DNA of 64,000 nucleotides from Photobacterium sp. SKA34 (GTDB lineage: Bacteria > Pseudomonadota > Gammaproteobacteria > Enterobacterales > Vibrionaceae): assembly GCF_000153325.1 (NCBI RefSeq), contig NZ_CH724143.1, forward strand, positions 188,979 to 252,978, in the 5' to 3' direction. A model generated the notes under the pieces. That model was not told the origin of the DNA. It did not search any database and worked only from the letters and a program-made list of their open reading frames with translations. The number at the start of each line of letters is the position of its first letter. Positions within the stretch are counted from its first letter, which is position 1. Positions 29,800-41,332 of the stretch are shown here, one piece after another. Both the position numbers and the translations under genes were made by a program.

Positions 29800-30426
29800 T
29801 CAGCTATCAGAAAGCGTGTCTATTTCTTCTTTTGTGTCTTTATCGTTATTTCCTTTGGGCGTAGAGATCCCTGCTGTTAGGTTGTAGCGCATTGCCTCTT
29901 CGAATGACCAATCAACAAGTGTTAAGTCTTCACGCTTAACCAAGGTTGTCACTCCAGCTATTTGATAGCTAAGTGGGAACAATACAGGAACCCAATCCCC
30001 CTCAGGGAGCGCATTAGCGAGCGGTTCTGGCATGTCATCAGACATAATAAAGCCGATTACATAACTATCATTGGCCTGATGCACTAAAACCGTTTGTTGT
30101 CCTTTATTTTTATTATCGCTGCTCATGAGTGAGGCAATGTCATTGATGCTGCTGTATACCGTTTTAAAGAACGGAAAACGCATTAATTGTCGAATAATGA
30201 AATCATACAGCCAAGCAATAGGGCTAACAGAGAAAAGAAGGCCAGCAATAAACAATAGAGTCAGGATCAATAAAAAACCAGCACCTTTGAATAACTCGGT
30301 TAAATGGAATAAACCAAATAAAAAGTTACCGACTTTGTCTAATGACTCAAATAATGACCAAAATAGCCATATGCTCAAGACTAAAGGCAGGACGTTGAGC
30401 AAACCTCGTAACAACGTTTTTTTCAT
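29800..30426 (-). CDS. DUF502 membrane protein
   Basis: 208-residue protein with two N-terminal membrane helices (about residues 5-25 and 48-70), then a soluble domain with the DUF502 stretches FPFFKTVYSSINDI and VPVLFPLSYQIAGVTTLV and an acidic hydrophilic tail. The family is widespread in bacteria and plants without a defined biochemical role. It is monocistronic, converges with nhaR and lies next to rpsT on the same strand. Confidence 0.85.
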   Translation of the reverse strand: MKKTLLRGLLNVLPLVLSIWLFWSLFESLDKVGNFLFGLFHLTELFKGAGFLLILTLLFIAGLLFSVSPIAWLYDFIIRQLMRFPFFKTVYSSINDIASLMSSDNKNKGQQTVLVHQANDSYVIGFIMSDDMPEPLANALPEGDWVPVLFPLSYQIAGVTTLVKREDLTLVDWSFEEAMRYNLTAGISTPKGNNDKDTKEEIDTLSDS

Positions 30427-30513
30427 GTTTTGCTCTTAATGAAGATAATAATGAGAAGATAGTGTGCCATAAAGATGGCAGCAGAGAGTCAGAGAAATAT
30501 AAATTTCAGGTAT

Positions 30514-30542
30514 AAAAAAACCGACTCAAGGTCGGTTTTTTT
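30514..30542 (-). terminator. Terminator of rpsT
   Basis: AAAAAACCGAC and GTCGGTTTTTT form an 11-bp stem with a 4-nt loop; read on the minus strand it follows rpsT. Confidence 0.85.
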
Positions 30543-30566
30543 AAATCTAAACTCAAAAATTAAAAA

Positions 30567-30827
30567 TTAAAGAGCTTTGATTTTAGCCGTTAGACGAGCT
30601 TTATGACGTGCAGCTTTGTTTTTGTGAATCAGGCCTTTAGTAGCCATACGATCCATAACAGGTTGCATTTCAGCGAAAGCTTGTGTTGCAGCTTCTTTAT
30701 TACCAGCTTCAATAGCGGTAATTACTTTCTTGAAGAAAGTGCGCATCATAGAACGACGGCTAGCGTTGTGCTGGCGACGTTTTTCTGAAGTTAGTGCACG
30801 TTTCTTAGCAGATTTGATATTTGCCAA
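30567..30827 (-). CDS. rpsT: Ribosomal protein S20
   Basis: Primary 16S rRNA-binding protein of the small subunit, 86 residues, very basic and helical, starting [20 protein letters not shown]. The start is a TTG at 30827 with GGGAGT upstream. E. coli rpsT also uses UUG, and that weak start is part of S20 autoregulation there. The longer frame reaching 30935 is non-coding leader. It is divergent from murJ, as rpsT is from ribF upstream sequence in E. coli. Confidence 0.96.
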   Translation of the reverse strand: MANIKSAKKRALTSEKRRQHNASRRSMMRTFFKKVITAIEAGNKEAATQAFAEMQPVMDRMATKGLIHKNKAARHKARLTAKIKAL

Positions 30828-31035
30828 GGGTGTAACTCCCAAATCTTGGTACGGTGACAATTTAAGGCCGAGGACTATGCCTTGGTTCTTTGTATTTGTC
30901 AAATGATTTGTGCGAATAACCGCCAGACCAATCAAGTTGGCACTTGCGGATTAACACGGTTAATATGGCGGCAGATTTTACCAGCATTTGGAATCAGAAG
31001 TCACCTTTCTGAGCCATCTTTTATGAGGTTTTTTT

Positions 31036-32595
31036 GTGAGTAAGCGTCTTTTACGCTCTGGAATGATAGTTAGCGCCATGACTTTGGTCTCTCGCGTACT
31101 CGGTTTAGTCCGAGATGTGGTGGTTGCTAACCTTATGGGAGCAGGGGCTGCGGCCGATGTTTTTTTCTTTGCAAATAAAATTCCCAACTTTTTACGTCGC
31201 CTTTTTGCCGAAGGGGCTTTTTCGCAAGCATTTGTACCTGTATTGACGGAGTACCATGCGGCTGGCGATGTTGATCGAACACGAGATTTGATTGCAAAAG
31301 CGGCAGGTACGCTAGGCGGCATTGTAACGATAGTGACATTGTTTGGGGTGTTAGGCTCTGGCGCTGTGACAGCTTTATTCGGTTTTGGTTGGTTCTGGGA
31401 TTGGATGCATGGCGGGGCTGATGCGGAAAAATTTGAACTTGCAAGCTTGTTGCTAAAAATTACTTTCCCATATTTGTGGTTTATTACCTTTGTTGCATTA
31501 TCTGGCGCGATATTAAATACGTTAGGTAAATTTGCGATATCGTCGTTTACCCCCGTTTTTTTAAACATATCGATTATTGGTTGTGCATGGTTTGTTTCTC
31601 CACATCTGGCTCAACCTGAGATAGGTTTAGCTATTGGTGTTTTCGTTGGTGGCTTAGTGCAGTTTTGCTTCCAATTGCCATTTTTGTATCGCGAAGGATA
31701 TTTAGTTCGCCCTAAATGGGGCTGGAATGATCCGGGTGTAACAAAAATTCTCAAACTGATGTTGCCTGCGCTGTTTGGTGTTTCTGTTACCCAAATTAAC
31801 TTATTACTTGATACCTTCATTGCCAGTTTCTTAATGACAGGCTCAATTAGCTGGCTGTATTACTCTGATCGTTTATTAGAGTTTCCTCTTGGTTTATTTG
31901 GTATCGCTATTGCAACGGTGATACTACCCGCACTTTCACGTAAACACGTTGATAAATCGCCAGAGCAATTTGCCCAAACGATGGACTGGGGCGTAAGAAT
32001 GGTGCTGCTGCTTGGCATTCCAGCTATGCTTGGCATGATCACACTGGCTAAACCAATGTTGATGGTAATGTTTATGCGCGGCGAATTTAGCGTTTACGAT
32101 GTTAATCAAACTGCAGCATCATTATGGGTAGTATCTGCTGGTTTATTAAATTACATGTTAATTAAGATTTTTGCGCCGGGCTATTACGCACGTCAAGATA
32201 CTAAAACACCAGTAAAAATTGGTATTATCGCGATGATCAGTAACATGGTGTTTAACGGTATTTTTGCTCCGTTTTATGGTTATGTTGGTTTGTCTATTGC
32301 CAGTGTTTTATCGGCATTGTTAAACGCTGCGCTATTGTACCGAGGCTTGCATGTAGGCAATATTTATCGCATTAGCCGTCAAACGTTATTTTTTGTTTTG
32401 CGACTTGCTATAGCTGGCATTTTAATGGTGGCAAGCTTGTTATGGTTAAGCCCAACAATGGAACAGTGGTTAGGTTTTCATTTACTTGAACGTGTAGGCT
32501 GGTTGTTTGGCTTAATTGCAATAGGCAGTGGTGTTTATCTAATAATTGCGATGATTTTAGGCATTCGCCCACGACATCTGCGTACAGATAGCTGA
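31036..32595 (+). CDS. murJ: Lipid II flippase MurJ
   Basis: Flips the peptidoglycan precursor lipid II across the inner membrane. The 519-residue protein has about fourteen helices and the MurJ landmarks SRVLGLVRDVVVA, FFANKIPNFLRRLFAEGAFS and a central cationic cavity, including the RRLFAEG arginines. It starts at a GTG (31036) preceded by GAGG. The order murJ-ribF-ileS-lspA is typical of Vibrio. Confidence 0.95.
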   Translation: MSKRLLRSGMIVSAMTLVSRVLGLVRDVVVANLMGAGAAADVFFFANKIPNFLRRLFAEGAFSQAFVPVLTEYHAAGDVDRTRDLIAKAAGTLGGIVTIVTLFGVLGSGAVTALFGFGWFWDWMHGGADAEKFELASLLLKITFPYLWFITFVALSGAILNTLGKFAISSFTPVFLNISIIGCAWFVSPHLAQPEIGLAIGVFVGGLVQFCFQLPFLYREGYLVRPKWGWNDPGVTKILKLMLPALFGVSVTQINLLLDTFIASFLMTGSISWLYYSDRLLEFPLGLFGIAIATVILPALSRKHVDKSPEQFAQTMDWGVRMVLLLGIPAMLGMITLAKPMLMVMFMRGEFSVYDVNQTAASLWVVSAGLLNYMLIKIFAPGYYARQDTKTPVKIGIIAMISNMVFNGIFAPFYGYVGLSIASVLSALLNAALLYRGLHVGNIYRISRQTLFFVLRLAIAGILMVASLLWLSPTMEQWLGFHLLERVGWLFGLIAIGSGVYLIIAMILGIRPRHLRTDS

Positions 32596-32750
32596 TTACA
32601 AGCGTTGAGTAGTATATAATCCGCCAGCTTTATTGTAGAAAGACAACATTTTTCGCAATAATAGCGGCGGAGTTTTTAGCTTAAAGGCGGATTTTGATTG
32701 TTTGCATCTTTTAGTGTGTGAATATTGATGAGTGGTAAGTAACTGAGCGC

Positions 32751-33713
32751 ATGGAATTAATTCGAGGTATACATAATATTCAACCCCAGCATCATGGCTG
32801 TGTGTTGACTATAGGCAACTTTGACGGTGTTCATTTAGGGCACCAAGCATTGCTACGTCAAGTGGTAGCTAAAGCCCATGCGATGCAACTTTCCGCTACG
32901 GTAATGACATTTGAGCCTCAGCCGTTAGAATTGTTTGCAGGAGATAAAGCGCCAGCACGCTTAACCCGTTTTAGAGATAAATATTTACAGCTAAAAAAGG
33001 TCGGTATTGATCGTTTGTTATGCGTGAATTTTAATCATCATTTTGCCACCATGAGCGCTGAAGATTTCGTCGAGTGCTTGTTGGTTAAGCAATTGGGTGT
33101 TAAGTTTCTTGTTATTGGCGATGATTTTCGCTTTGGACAAGGCCGTAATGGTGATTTTTCCATGCTAGTGGAAGCGGGACGAAAACATGGCTTTGAGGTA
33201 GTAAGTACCCAAAGTTTTTGTGTTTCAGAGCAGCGAGTAAGCAGCACTGCCATTCGTCAAGCACTAGCAAAGAATGAACTTGAACAAGCTGAAATGATGC
33301 TTGGTCGACCTTACAGTATTCGCGGACGTGTCTCTCACGGACGAAAGTTAGGTCGAACGATTGGTTTTCCTACTGCCAATATACCTTTAAAACGACGTGT
33401 AACGCCGGTAGCTGGTGTTTATGCTGTTGAAGTGTATGGTGCAGATAGTCGCCCTGTTATGGGGGTGGCTAATGTTGGTCATCGGCCAACCGTAAAAGGT
33501 GTACGCCAACAACTTGAAGTGCACTTATTTGATTTTCAAGCTGATCTCTACGGACATCAGCTTGAAGTCGTGTTACGCCATAAATTGCGTGACGAAAAGA
33601 AATTTGAATCCTTCGATGCGCTTAAACGCCAAATCGAGCGAGATGCTCAAGCAGCACGGGTGTGGCTGTCTGAGCGTAATAATGTCCAACTTCGCCCAAG
33701 TAACGGAATCTAG
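32751..33713 (+). CDS. ribF: Bifunctional riboflavin kinase/FAD synthetase
   Basis: Makes FMN from riboflavin, then FAD from FMN. The 320-residue protein has an N-terminal nucleotidyltransferase domain with [13 protein letters not shown] (about 23-35) and SSTAIRQAL, and a C-terminal flavokinase domain with [11 protein letters not shown]. It is 155 bp after murJ and 5 bp before ileS, so it is probably co-transcribed with ileS, as in E. coli. No FMN riboswitch lies upstream. Confidence 0.95.
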   Translation: MELIRGIHNIQPQHHGCVLTIGNFDGVHLGHQALLRQVVAKAHAMQLSATVMTFEPQPLELFAGDKAPARLTRFRDKYLQLKKVGIDRLLCVNFNHHFATMSAEDFVECLLVKQLGVKFLVIGDDFRFGQGRNGDFSMLVEAGRKHGFEVVSTQSFCVSEQRVSSTAIRQALAKNELEQAEMMLGRPYSIRGRVSHGRKLGRTIGFPTANIPLKRRVTPVAGVYAVEVYGADSRPVMGVANVGHRPTVKGVRQQLEVHLFDFQADLYGHQLEVVLRHKLRDEKKFESFDALKRQIERDAQAARVWLSERNNVQLRPSNGI

Positions 33714-33718
33714 AATCA

Positions 33719-36559
33719 ATGAGCGACTATAAAGATACCCTGAACCTGCCTGAAACAGGGTTTCCGATGCGAGGCAACCTAGCTCAGCGTGAGCCTGCAA
33801 TGCTTAAGCGTTGGTATGATGAAGATCTTTACGGTGAAATCCGTAAAGCAAAGAAAGGTAAAAAATCTTTCGTATTACACGATGGCCCTCCATACGCTAA
33901 CGGTGATATTCACATTGGTCACGCACTAAACAAGATTCTTAAAGACATTATTATTAAGTCAAAGACTCTGTCTGGTTTTGACTCACCGTATATGCCTGGT
34001 TGGGACTGCCACGGTCTACCGATCGAATTAATGGTAGAGAAAAAAGTCGGTAAGCCAGGTCAAAAAGTGACGGCTGCTGAATTCCGTGAAAAGTGCCGTG
34101 AATATGCCGCAGGCCAAGTTAACGGTCAAAAAGAAAGTTTCATGCGCCTAGGTGTACTGGGTGAGTGGGATAAGCCTTACCGCACAATGGACTTCGATAC
34201 TGAAGCCAACATTATTCGTGCATTAGGTAAAATTGCTGATAAAGATCACCTATTGAAAGGTTTCAAACCTGTTCACTGGTGTACTGATTGTGGTTCAGCA
34301 CTGGCTGAAGCTGAAGTTGAATACCAAGATAAAGTATCGTTATCTATCGATGTGAAATTTAAAGCGGTAGATGAAGCGACAGTATTAGCTAAATTTGGTT
34401 GTGTGGATGATCAAGGCCAAGGCGACGTGTCTATTGTTATTTGGACAACAACACCTTGGACTATGCCTGCTAACCGCGCAGTCGCTGTGAGTGCCGATCT
34501 TGAATACGCATTAGTACAAACACCAGTTACAGAAGCACATCCTCAGCCTCAACGTTTAATCGTAGCGGCAGAGCTTGTAAAAGATGTAATGGGACGTGTT
34601 GGTTTTGAAGAATCAGAAATCCTTGGTTTCTGTAAAGGTGAAGAGCTTGAACTACTTCGCTTTAACCACCCATTCTACAGCTTTGATGTGCCTATTATTT
34701 TAGGTGATCACGTAACGACTGAATCGGGTACAGGTTGTGTACATACAGCACCTGGTCACGGTCAAGAAGACTTCGTGGTTGGTCAAAAATACAATCTTGA
34801 AATTGCTAATCCTGTAGGTAGTAACGGTGTTTACTTACCAGATACTGAGATCTTTGCCGGTCAACATGTATTTAAAGCAAACGAAGCGGTTGTTGATGTA
34901 CTACGTGAGCATGGTTCACTACTACATTTCTCAAAAATTACGCACAGCTACCCACATTGCTGGCGCCACAAAACGCCAATTATCTTCCGTGCTACGCCGC
35001 AATGGTTCATCTCTATGGACAAAGCAGGTCTACGTACGAAAGCATTGGACGAAATCAAAAATGTTCAATGGATGCCTGAGTGGGGTCAAAGTCGTATTGA
35101 AGGCATGATCGAAGGTCGTCCTGAGTGGTGTATCTCGCGTCAGCGTACGTGGGGTGTGCCAATTGCACTATTCATCCATAAAGAGACGCAAGAGCTTCAC
35201 CCTCAAACGTCTGAGCTGATTGAAAAAGTAGCACAGCTTGTTGAGATAAAAGGCATTCAAGCGTGGTGGGATCTAGAACTTACTGATGTAATGACCGCAG
35301 AAGATGCCGCACATTACGAAAAAGTACTAGATACACTAGACGTATGGTTTGACTCTGGTGTTACGCACTTCTCTGTGGTTGATAGTCGTCCAGAATTTAA
35401 CGGTCACTCAGCGGATCTTTACCTTGAAGGTTCAGACCAACACCGCGGTTGGTTCCAGTCTTCATTGATTTCATCGGTAGCGATGAAAGATAAAGCACCA
35501 TACAAACAAGTGTTAACCCACGGCTTTGTCGTTGATGGCCAAGGCCGTAAGATGTCTAAATCTATCGGTAACGTAGTTGCACCAAAAGATGTAACGAATA
35601 AGCTTGGTGCTGATATTTTACGTCTTTGGGTAGCTTCTACCGATTACACTGGCGAAGTGGCTGTGTCTGACGAGATCTTAAAGCGTTCAGCCGATGCTTA
35701 CCGTCGTATTCGTAATACTGCACGTTTCTTCTTAGCTAACTTAAGTGGTTTCAACCCTGAAACTGACTGTGTTCCTGCTGAAGAAATGGTCGCACTTGAT
35801 CGTTGGGCTGTTGGTCGTGCAATGGCGGCTCAAGAAGAAATCATCAAAGATTACGAAGATTACAACTTGCACGCAGTAACACAGCGCTTAATGCAGTTCT
35901 GTTCTATTGAAATGGGATCATTTTACTTAGATGTAATCAAAGACCGTCAGTACACAGCAAAACGCGGTAGCCATGCTCAACGTAGCTGTCAGACTGCGCT
36001 TTACTACATCGTTGAAGCATTAGTTCGTTGGATGGCACCTATTATGTCATTCACCGCTGATGAAATTTGGAACGAAATGCCGGGTCAACGTGACAAGTTC
36101 GTGTTTACTGGTGAGTGGTTCGATGGTCTATTTGGCCTTGCTGATAACGAAGAGCTAAGCAACGAATTTTGGGCTGAAATCCAACAAGTTCGTGGTGCGG
36201 TGAACAAGTTACTTGAAACGGCACGTAGCGAAAAAGTGATCGGTGGCTCACTACAAGCTGAGGTTATTCTTTCTGCTAATGCTGAATTGGCTGAGAAGCT
36301 AAATAAGTTAGAAGACGAACTACGTTTTGTTCTATTAACATCAAAAGCTCAAGTTGTTGTTGCTGATAGCAAGCCTGAAAATGCACAAGAAACCGATATC
36401 GAAGGTTTATTCGTAACGGTTAAAGCATCTGAAGCGGCGAAATGTGAGCGTTGTTGGCACCATGTTGCTGATGTTGGCACGATTGCAGGCCATGAAGAAA
36501 TTTGTGGTCGCTGTGCAACTAACATCGATGGCGAAGGCGAAAAGAGAAAATTTGCATAA
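33719..36559 (+). CDS. ileS: Isoleucyl-tRNA synthetase
   Basis: Class I synthetase with editing activity. The 946-residue protein shows the HIGH motif HIGH at 65-68, the CP1 editing domain (about 180-390, with [12 protein letters not shown]), KMSKS at 611-615 and a C-terminal zinc finger with CERCWHH and CGRC. It starts at an ATG 5 bp after ribF, and its stop TAA overlaps the lspA ATG by one base, implying translational coupling. Confidence 0.97.
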   Translation: MSDYKDTLNLPETGFPMRGNLAQREPAMLKRWYDEDLYGEIRKAKKGKKSFVLHDGPPYANGDIHIGHALNKILKDIIIKSKTLSGFDSPYMPGWDCHGLPIELMVEKKVGKPGQKVTAAEFREKCREYAAGQVNGQKESFMRLGVLGEWDKPYRTMDFDTEANIIRALGKIADKDHLLKGFKPVHWCTDCGSALAEAEVEYQDKVSLSIDVKFKAVDEATVLAKFGCVDDQGQGDVSIVIWTTTPWTMPANRAVAVSADLEYALVQTPVTEAHPQPQRLIVAAELVKDVMGRVGFEESEILGFCKGEELELLRFNHPFYSFDVPIILGDHVTTESGTGCVHTAPGHGQEDFVVGQKYNLEIANPVGSNGVYLPDTEIFAGQHVFKANEAVVDVLREHGSLLHFSKITHSYPHCWRHKTPIIFRATPQWFISMDKAGLRTKALDEIKNVQWMPEWGQSRIEGMIEGRPEWCISRQRTWGVPIALFIHKETQELHPQTSELIEKVAQLVEIKGIQAWWDLELTDVMTAEDAAHYEKVLDTLDVWFDSGVTHFSVVDSRPEFNGHSADLYLEGSDQHRGWFQSSLISSVAMKDKAPYKQVLTHGFVVDGQGRKMSKSIGNVVAPKDVTNKLGADILRLWVASTDYTGEVAVSDEILKRSADAYRRIRNTARFFLANLSGFNPETDCVPAEEMVALDRWAVGRAMAAQEEIIKDYEDYNLHAVTQRLMQFCSIEMGSFYLDVIKDRQYTAKRGSHAQRSCQTALYYIVEALVRWMAPIMSFTADEIWNEMPGQRDKFVFTGEWFDGLFGLADNEELSNEFWAEIQQVRGAVNKLLETARSEKVIGGSLQAEVILSANAELAEKLNKLEDELRFVLLTSKAQVVVADSKPENAQETDIEGLFVTVKASEAAKCERCWHHVADVGTIAGHEEICGRCATNIDGEGEKRKFA

Positions 36560-37080
36560 TGACAAGTACAGCATTGAAGCAATCGCTTACAGTTAAACAA
36601 TCTGGCATCCGTTGGTTATGGCTAGCGGTTCTGGTATTTATCATCGATAACGGTACTAAGCTGTTAGTGATGGACACGATGGGCTATGGTTGGCCAAACC
36701 GGATCGAAGTACTGCCGTTTTTTAATTTACTTTATGTACACAATACCGGTGCTGCGTTTAGTTTTTTAAGTGACGCAAGTGGTTGGCAGCGTTGGTTATT
36801 TGCAGCTATTGCCTTTGGTGTTTGTGGCTTATTAATGTATTGGATGCGTCGTACACCAGCGACAAATAAAATCGCGAATATTGCTTATGCATTAATTATT
36901 GGTGGCGCATTAGGTAACTTATTTGATCGTATGTACCATGGTTTTGTGGTTGATTTTCTAGACTTTTACTATGGTAACTACCATTGGCCTGCATTTAATA
37001 TTGCTGATAGTGCAATATGTGTCGGTGCGGTTTTTTTGATACTTGATGGTTTAAAATCAGACAAGCAAGCGAAGTCGTAA
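36559..37080 (+). CDS. lspA: Lipoprotein signal peptidase
   Basis: Inner-membrane aspartyl protease that cleaves signal peptides from prolipoproteins after Lgt has added the diacylglyceryl group. The 173-residue protein has four helices and the two catalytic aspartates in GNLFDRM and FNIADSAI. Coupling to ileS by a one-base overlap is conserved. A terminator follows, and then fkpB. Confidence 0.95.
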   Translation: MTSTALKQSLTVKQSGIRWLWLAVLVFIIDNGTKLLVMDTMGYGWPNRIEVLPFFNLLYVHNTGAAFSFLSDASGWQRWLFAAIAFGVCGLLMYWMRRTPATNKIANIAYALIIGGALGNLFDRMYHGFVVDFLDFYYGNYHWPAFNIADSAICVGAVFLILDGLKSDKQAKS

Positions 37081-37117
37081 TTAGTTACCTTTATCGGTAT
37101 TAATAACACGTCAATAT

Positions 37118-37152
37118 TAAACGCAGTTCATTTTATGAGCTGCGTTTTTTTA
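37118..37152 (+). terminator. Terminator after lspA
   Basis: AAACGCAG and CTGCGTTT arms enclose a TTCA...TGAG inner stem, followed by a run of T. Confidence 0.8.
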
Positions 37153-37324
37153 TCTATGCGTGTTGACGTATTATTCTTGATTTAACAAATTGAGTGGTAC
37201 AAATGTAAAACCTTAGTGCCTGTCCGTTGATACGCACGATGGTTTATTGTTAAATGGGAACATTAAAATAAAAGTGAGCGGCTTGTTGTTAGATCAAAAA
37301 GACGATCACACAAAAGGATGTGCT

Positions 37325-37759
37325 ATGTCGGTGATTAAAGATAACAGTGAAGTGCTGATGCATTTTTCCATTAAACTTGATGATGGATCGGTTGCAGAAT
37401 CTACTTATGCCGCAGGTAAGCCTGCAATGTTTCGCATGGGAGATGGCAGTTTAACTGACAATTTTGAAAAGTGTTTATTAGGGTTGACGATAGGTGAAAA
37501 AGGTACATTTGAATTATCACCAGAAGATGCGTTTGGTTTACCTAACCCCGATAATATCCATCATCTTGATTTAGCTAAATTTGGTGCTGATGCTCCCGCC
37601 GAAGTGGGCAATATTATCGCTTTTGCTGGTCCCGATGGGCATGATATTCCCGGATTAATTACAGCCGTTGTGGGTGATTCTGTTACTGTTGATTTCAATC
37701 ATCCACTTGCAGGGCAAGCTGTCACCTTTGAGGTGGAGGTTGTCTCCATTGAAAGTTAA
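37325..37759 (+). CDS. fkpB: FKBP-type peptidyl-prolyl isomerase FkpB
   Basis: SlpA-type FKBP, a small cytoplasmic prolyl isomerase/chaperone with an FKBP fold interrupted by an insert-in-flap domain. The 144-residue protein has FELSPEDAFGLPNPDNI in the insert and HPLAGQAVTFEVEV at the C-terminus, both characteristic. I chose the ATG at 37325, with AAGGA at 37314-37318; the 26 codons further upstream do not resemble the family. ispH begins 12 nt after its stop. Confidence 0.93.
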   Translation: MSVIKDNSEVLMHFSIKLDDGSVAESTYAAGKPAMFRMGDGSLTDNFEKCLLGLTIGEKGTFELSPEDAFGLPNPDNIHHLDLAKFGADAPAEVGNIIAFAGPDGHDIPGLITAVVGDSVTVDFNHPLAGQAVTFEVEVVSIES

Positions 37760-37771
37760 GAGCAATTGTTG

Positions 37772-38719
37772 ATGAAAATCTTACTCGCAAACCCACGTGG
37801 TTTTTGTGCTGGTGTTGATCGTGCGATCAGCATTGTAGAGCGTGCGTTGGAAATGTACCAACCGCCTATTTATGTTCGCCACGAAGTCGTACATAACCGT
37901 TTTGTTGTTGAAGGGCTAAAGCAGCGAGGCGCTATTTTTGTTGAGGAACTCAGTGAAGTACCTGACGATAATATCGTTATTTTTTCTGCTCATGGTGTTT
38001 CACAAGCGGTGCGTAATGAATCTAAACAACGCCAATTAACGGTGTTTGATGCAACGTGTCCCTTAGTGACAAAAGTACATATGGAAGTGGCTCGTGCCAG
38101 TCGAAAAGCGATGGAAGTGGTGCTGATTGGGCACGCAGGACATCCAGAAGTTGAAGGCACAATGGGGCAATATGCTAACCAAGACGGTGGTATGTACCTT
38201 GTTGAAACACCTAATGATGTTGATAAGTTAAAAACAATTGTTAGAGATCCAAGCAATTTACACTATGTCAGCCAAACAACCTTATCTGTTGATGAAACGG
38301 CAGATGTGATTGATCGCTTGCGTATAGTCTTCCCTGAGATCCAAGGGCCACGTAAAGATGATATTTGTTACGCAACTCAGAACCGCCAAGATGCTGTGCG
38401 TGAAATGGCTGAAACGGTTGATGTAATGATTGTTGTTGGCTCAAAAAATTCCTCCAACTCTAACCGTTTACGCGAGTTGTCGGAAAAGTTAGGAACACCA
38501 GGTTATCTGACCGATTGTGTTGAAGATATAGAACCAAGCTGGTTTGAAAATAAAACCAAGGTTGGAGTTACCGCTGGTGCATCTGCGCCTGAAGAGCTTG
38601 TGAACCAGATTATTCAACAAATTCAGACAATCACAGGCTCTGATGTTGAAGAATTATCAGGTCGTGAAGAAAACATGTTCTTTGAAGTACCCAAAGAGTT
38701 ACAAGTTAAGAATATCTAA
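37772..38719 (+). CDS. ispH: 4-hydroxy-3-methylbut-2-enyl diphosphate reductase
   Basis: Last step of the MEP isoprenoid pathway, making IPP and DMAPP with a 4Fe-4S cluster. The protein, about 315 residues, has three conserved cluster cysteines, in GFCAGV (Cys12), DATCPLV and DDICYATQ. Two TTG codons and an ATG lie in a row at 37766-37774. I take the ATG at 37772 because the family begins [14 protein letters not shown]. It is probably co-transcribed with fkpB, as in E. coli. Confidence 0.96.
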   Translation: MKILLANPRGFCAGVDRAISIVERALEMYQPPIYVRHEVVHNRFVVEGLKQRGAIFVEELSEVPDDNIVIFSAHGVSQAVRNESKQRQLTVFDATCPLVTKVHMEVARASRKAMEVVLIGHAGHPEVEGTMGQYANQDGGMYLVETPNDVDKLKTIVRDPSNLHYVSQTTLSVDETADVIDRLRIVFPEIQGPRKDDICYATQNRQDAVREMAETVDVMIVVGSKNSSNSNRLRELSEKLGTPGYLTDCVEDIEPSWFENKTKVGVTAGASAPEELVNQIIQQIQTITGSDVEELSGREENMFFEVPKELQVKNI

Positions 38720-38742
38720 TAGCGTATTGATTTGTGCAGAAT

Positions 38743-38772
38743 AAGCCTCAGTGAAAGCTGGGGCTTTTTTAT
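38743..38772 (+). terminator. Terminator after ispH
   Basis: AAGCCTCAG and CTGGGGCTT pair (one G-T) around TGAAAG and are followed by T. Confidence 0.8.
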
Positions 38773-38781
38773 CGCCTGTAA

Positions 38782-39642
<861 letters not shown>

Positions 39643-39648
39643 TCGAGA

Positions 39649-39680
39649 CAAAAACCTGCTAATAAGCAGGTTTTTTTATA
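39649..39680 (+). terminator. Terminator after dapB
   Basis: AAAACCTGCT and AGCAGGTTTT pair around AATA and are followed by T. Confidence 0.85.
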
Positions 39681-40175
39681 CCTGAATAAAGTGCGAATAA
39701 ATATTGTAAATACAAATAGAGATGAATTTTTCCGTGTTATATGAGTATATCTAGATGGTGGTCAAATAACGCACTGAGTTGGATGTGTTTGTTGTGTTAA
39801 ATAGAGGTTTGATGTCTATTTTTTTGTTAGATGGTCATTTGTATTGAAATAGTAGTCACATTTGTTTTTTTTTGTCGGTGTTTTTGTTTGTTAATGGTTT
39901 GGTTTTGATTGCAATCGGTTGCGTGCTTTTTTAATTTGATGTTGATACTAAAAAACATAGCTAAACATGTTGTTTTCGCTTTTAGGATACTTAATTGTGT
40001 TGAAATGGTTATTTTTTGAATTTATTTTTGGTCTTATATTGACAGCTTGCTAACAGATCAATAGAATTTGCGCAATTTGTCAAAAATCAGTAAGACGTGG
40101 TTTTTGATATGAAAAGGAATGGGTAATTGCAAGTTTATCTGTTTTAATTGCATTTTTATTTTATTGGAGGTTGTC
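39681..40175 (+). promoter_or_regulatory. carAB promoter and leader region
   Basis: T-rich sequence with no gene. A strong sigma-70 promoter lies at 40039-40067, listed separately. TTTTGAATTTATTTTTGG just before it (about 40014-40031) matches only one half of the arginine-operator consensus, so arginine control is possible but unproven. Confidence 0.5.
40039..40067 (+). promoter_or_regulatory. Sigma-70 promoter of carAB
   Basis: TTGACA (40039-40044), 17-bp spacer, TAGAAT (40062-40067), with start of transcription expected near 40074, about 100 nt before the carA start. Both boxes are close to consensus at ideal spacing. Confidence 0.75.
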
Positions 40176-41315
40176 TTGAGCAAATCTGCGCTATTAGTCC
40201 TTGAAGATGGGACTGTGTTCCGCGGCGTGTCCATTGGAGCAGATGGTTCGGCCGTTGGTGAAGTCGTTTTTAATACTTCGATGACGGGGTATCAGGAAAT
40301 TCTCACTGACCCTTCCTACTCACAACAGATCGTTACCCTTACTTATCCCCACATTGGCAATACCGGTACTAATACCGAAGACGAAGAATCCACGGCAATT
40401 CATGCACAAGGTCTGGTTATTCGTGATCTCCCTCTTATCGCTTCAAACTTCCGCTCTGAACAATCTCTTTCTGATTACCTAAAATCACAAAATATCGTTG
40501 GTATCGCTGATATCGATACCCGTAAGCTAACCCGTATTCTTCGTGAAAAGGGTGCGCAAAACGGTTGTATCGTTGCAGGTAATAACATCGATGAAGGTTT
40601 TGCACTTGAGCAAGCAAAAGCATTTCCAGGCCTGAAAGGCATGGATTTAGCAAAAGAAGTGACAACAAGCGAAACATACAGTTGGAAGCAAGGTTCTTGG
40701 ACATTAGAGAACGGCTTACCAGAAGCTCAAGAAGATAAAGAGCTGCCTTACCACGTAGTCGCTTATGACTTTGGTGCTAAACGTAACATCTTACGTATGC
40801 TGGTTGATCGTGGTTGTCGTTTAACGGTTGTTCCTGCACAAACATCAGCAGAAGACGTCCTTGCGCTAAATCCAGATGGCGTATTCCTATCAAATGGCCC
40901 TGGCGACCCAGAGCCATGTACTTACGCGATTGAAGCAACTAAAACATTCCTTGATAAAAACATTCCAATCTTTGGAATTTGTTTAGGTCACCAAATTCTT
41001 GCCTTAGCAAGTGGTGCAAAGACAGTGAAAATGAAGTTTGGTCACCACGGTGCTAACCATCCAGTTAAAGATTTAGATCGTGATGTTGTGATGATCACCA
41101 GCCAGAACCACGGTTTTGCTGCTGACGAAGCAACGTTACCTGAAAACTTACGTGCGACACACAAATCCCTGTTTGATGGCTCGCTACAAGGTATTCATCG
41201 TACCGACAAGCCTGCATTCAGTTTCCAAGGCCACCCAGAAGCGAGCCCTGGTCCACATGATGCAGCACCATTATTTGATCACTTTATCGAATTAATTAAG
41301 AAACACAGCGCCTAA
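40176..41315 (+). CDS. carA: Carbamoyl-phosphate synthase small chain
   Basis: Glutaminase subunit that supplies ammonia to CarB for arginine and pyrimidine synthesis. The 379-residue protein has the class I amidotransferase triad, Cys269 in GICLGHQ and the His-Glu pair in [12 protein letters not shown] place the start at the TTG at 40176 because GGAGG (40166-40170) is perfectly spaced and the protein then begins [14 protein letters not shown]. The frame back to 40119 is leader. Confidence 0.95.
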   Translation: MSKSALLVLEDGTVFRGVSIGADGSAVGEVVFNTSMTGYQEILTDPSYSQQIVTLTYPHIGNTGTNTEDEESTAIHAQGLVIRDLPLIASNFRSEQSLSDYLKSQNIVGIADIDTRKLTRILREKGAQNGCIVAGNNIDEGFALEQAKAFPGLKGMDLAKEVTTSETYSWKQGSWTLENGLPEAQEDKELPYHVVAYDFGAKRNILRMLVDRGCRLTVVPAQTSAEDVLALNPDGVFLSNGPGDPEPCTYAIEATKTFLDKNIPIFGICLGHQILALASGAKTVKMKFGHHGANHPVKDLDRDVVMITSQNHGFAADEATLPENLRATHKSLFDGSLQGIHRTDKPAFSFQGHPEASPGPHDAAPLFDHFIELIKKHSA

Positions 41316-41332
41316 GCCGGGAGTAGTAAGAA

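Noticed and set aside
30978..31568. 196-codon frame opposite murJ
   Set aside because: Antisense shadow of the murJ coding sequence with a low-complexity Lys/Pro/Thr translation.
40014..40031. Arginine operator (ARG box) upstream of carA
   Set aside because: Only the left half fits the consensus, so I do not list it as a feature.
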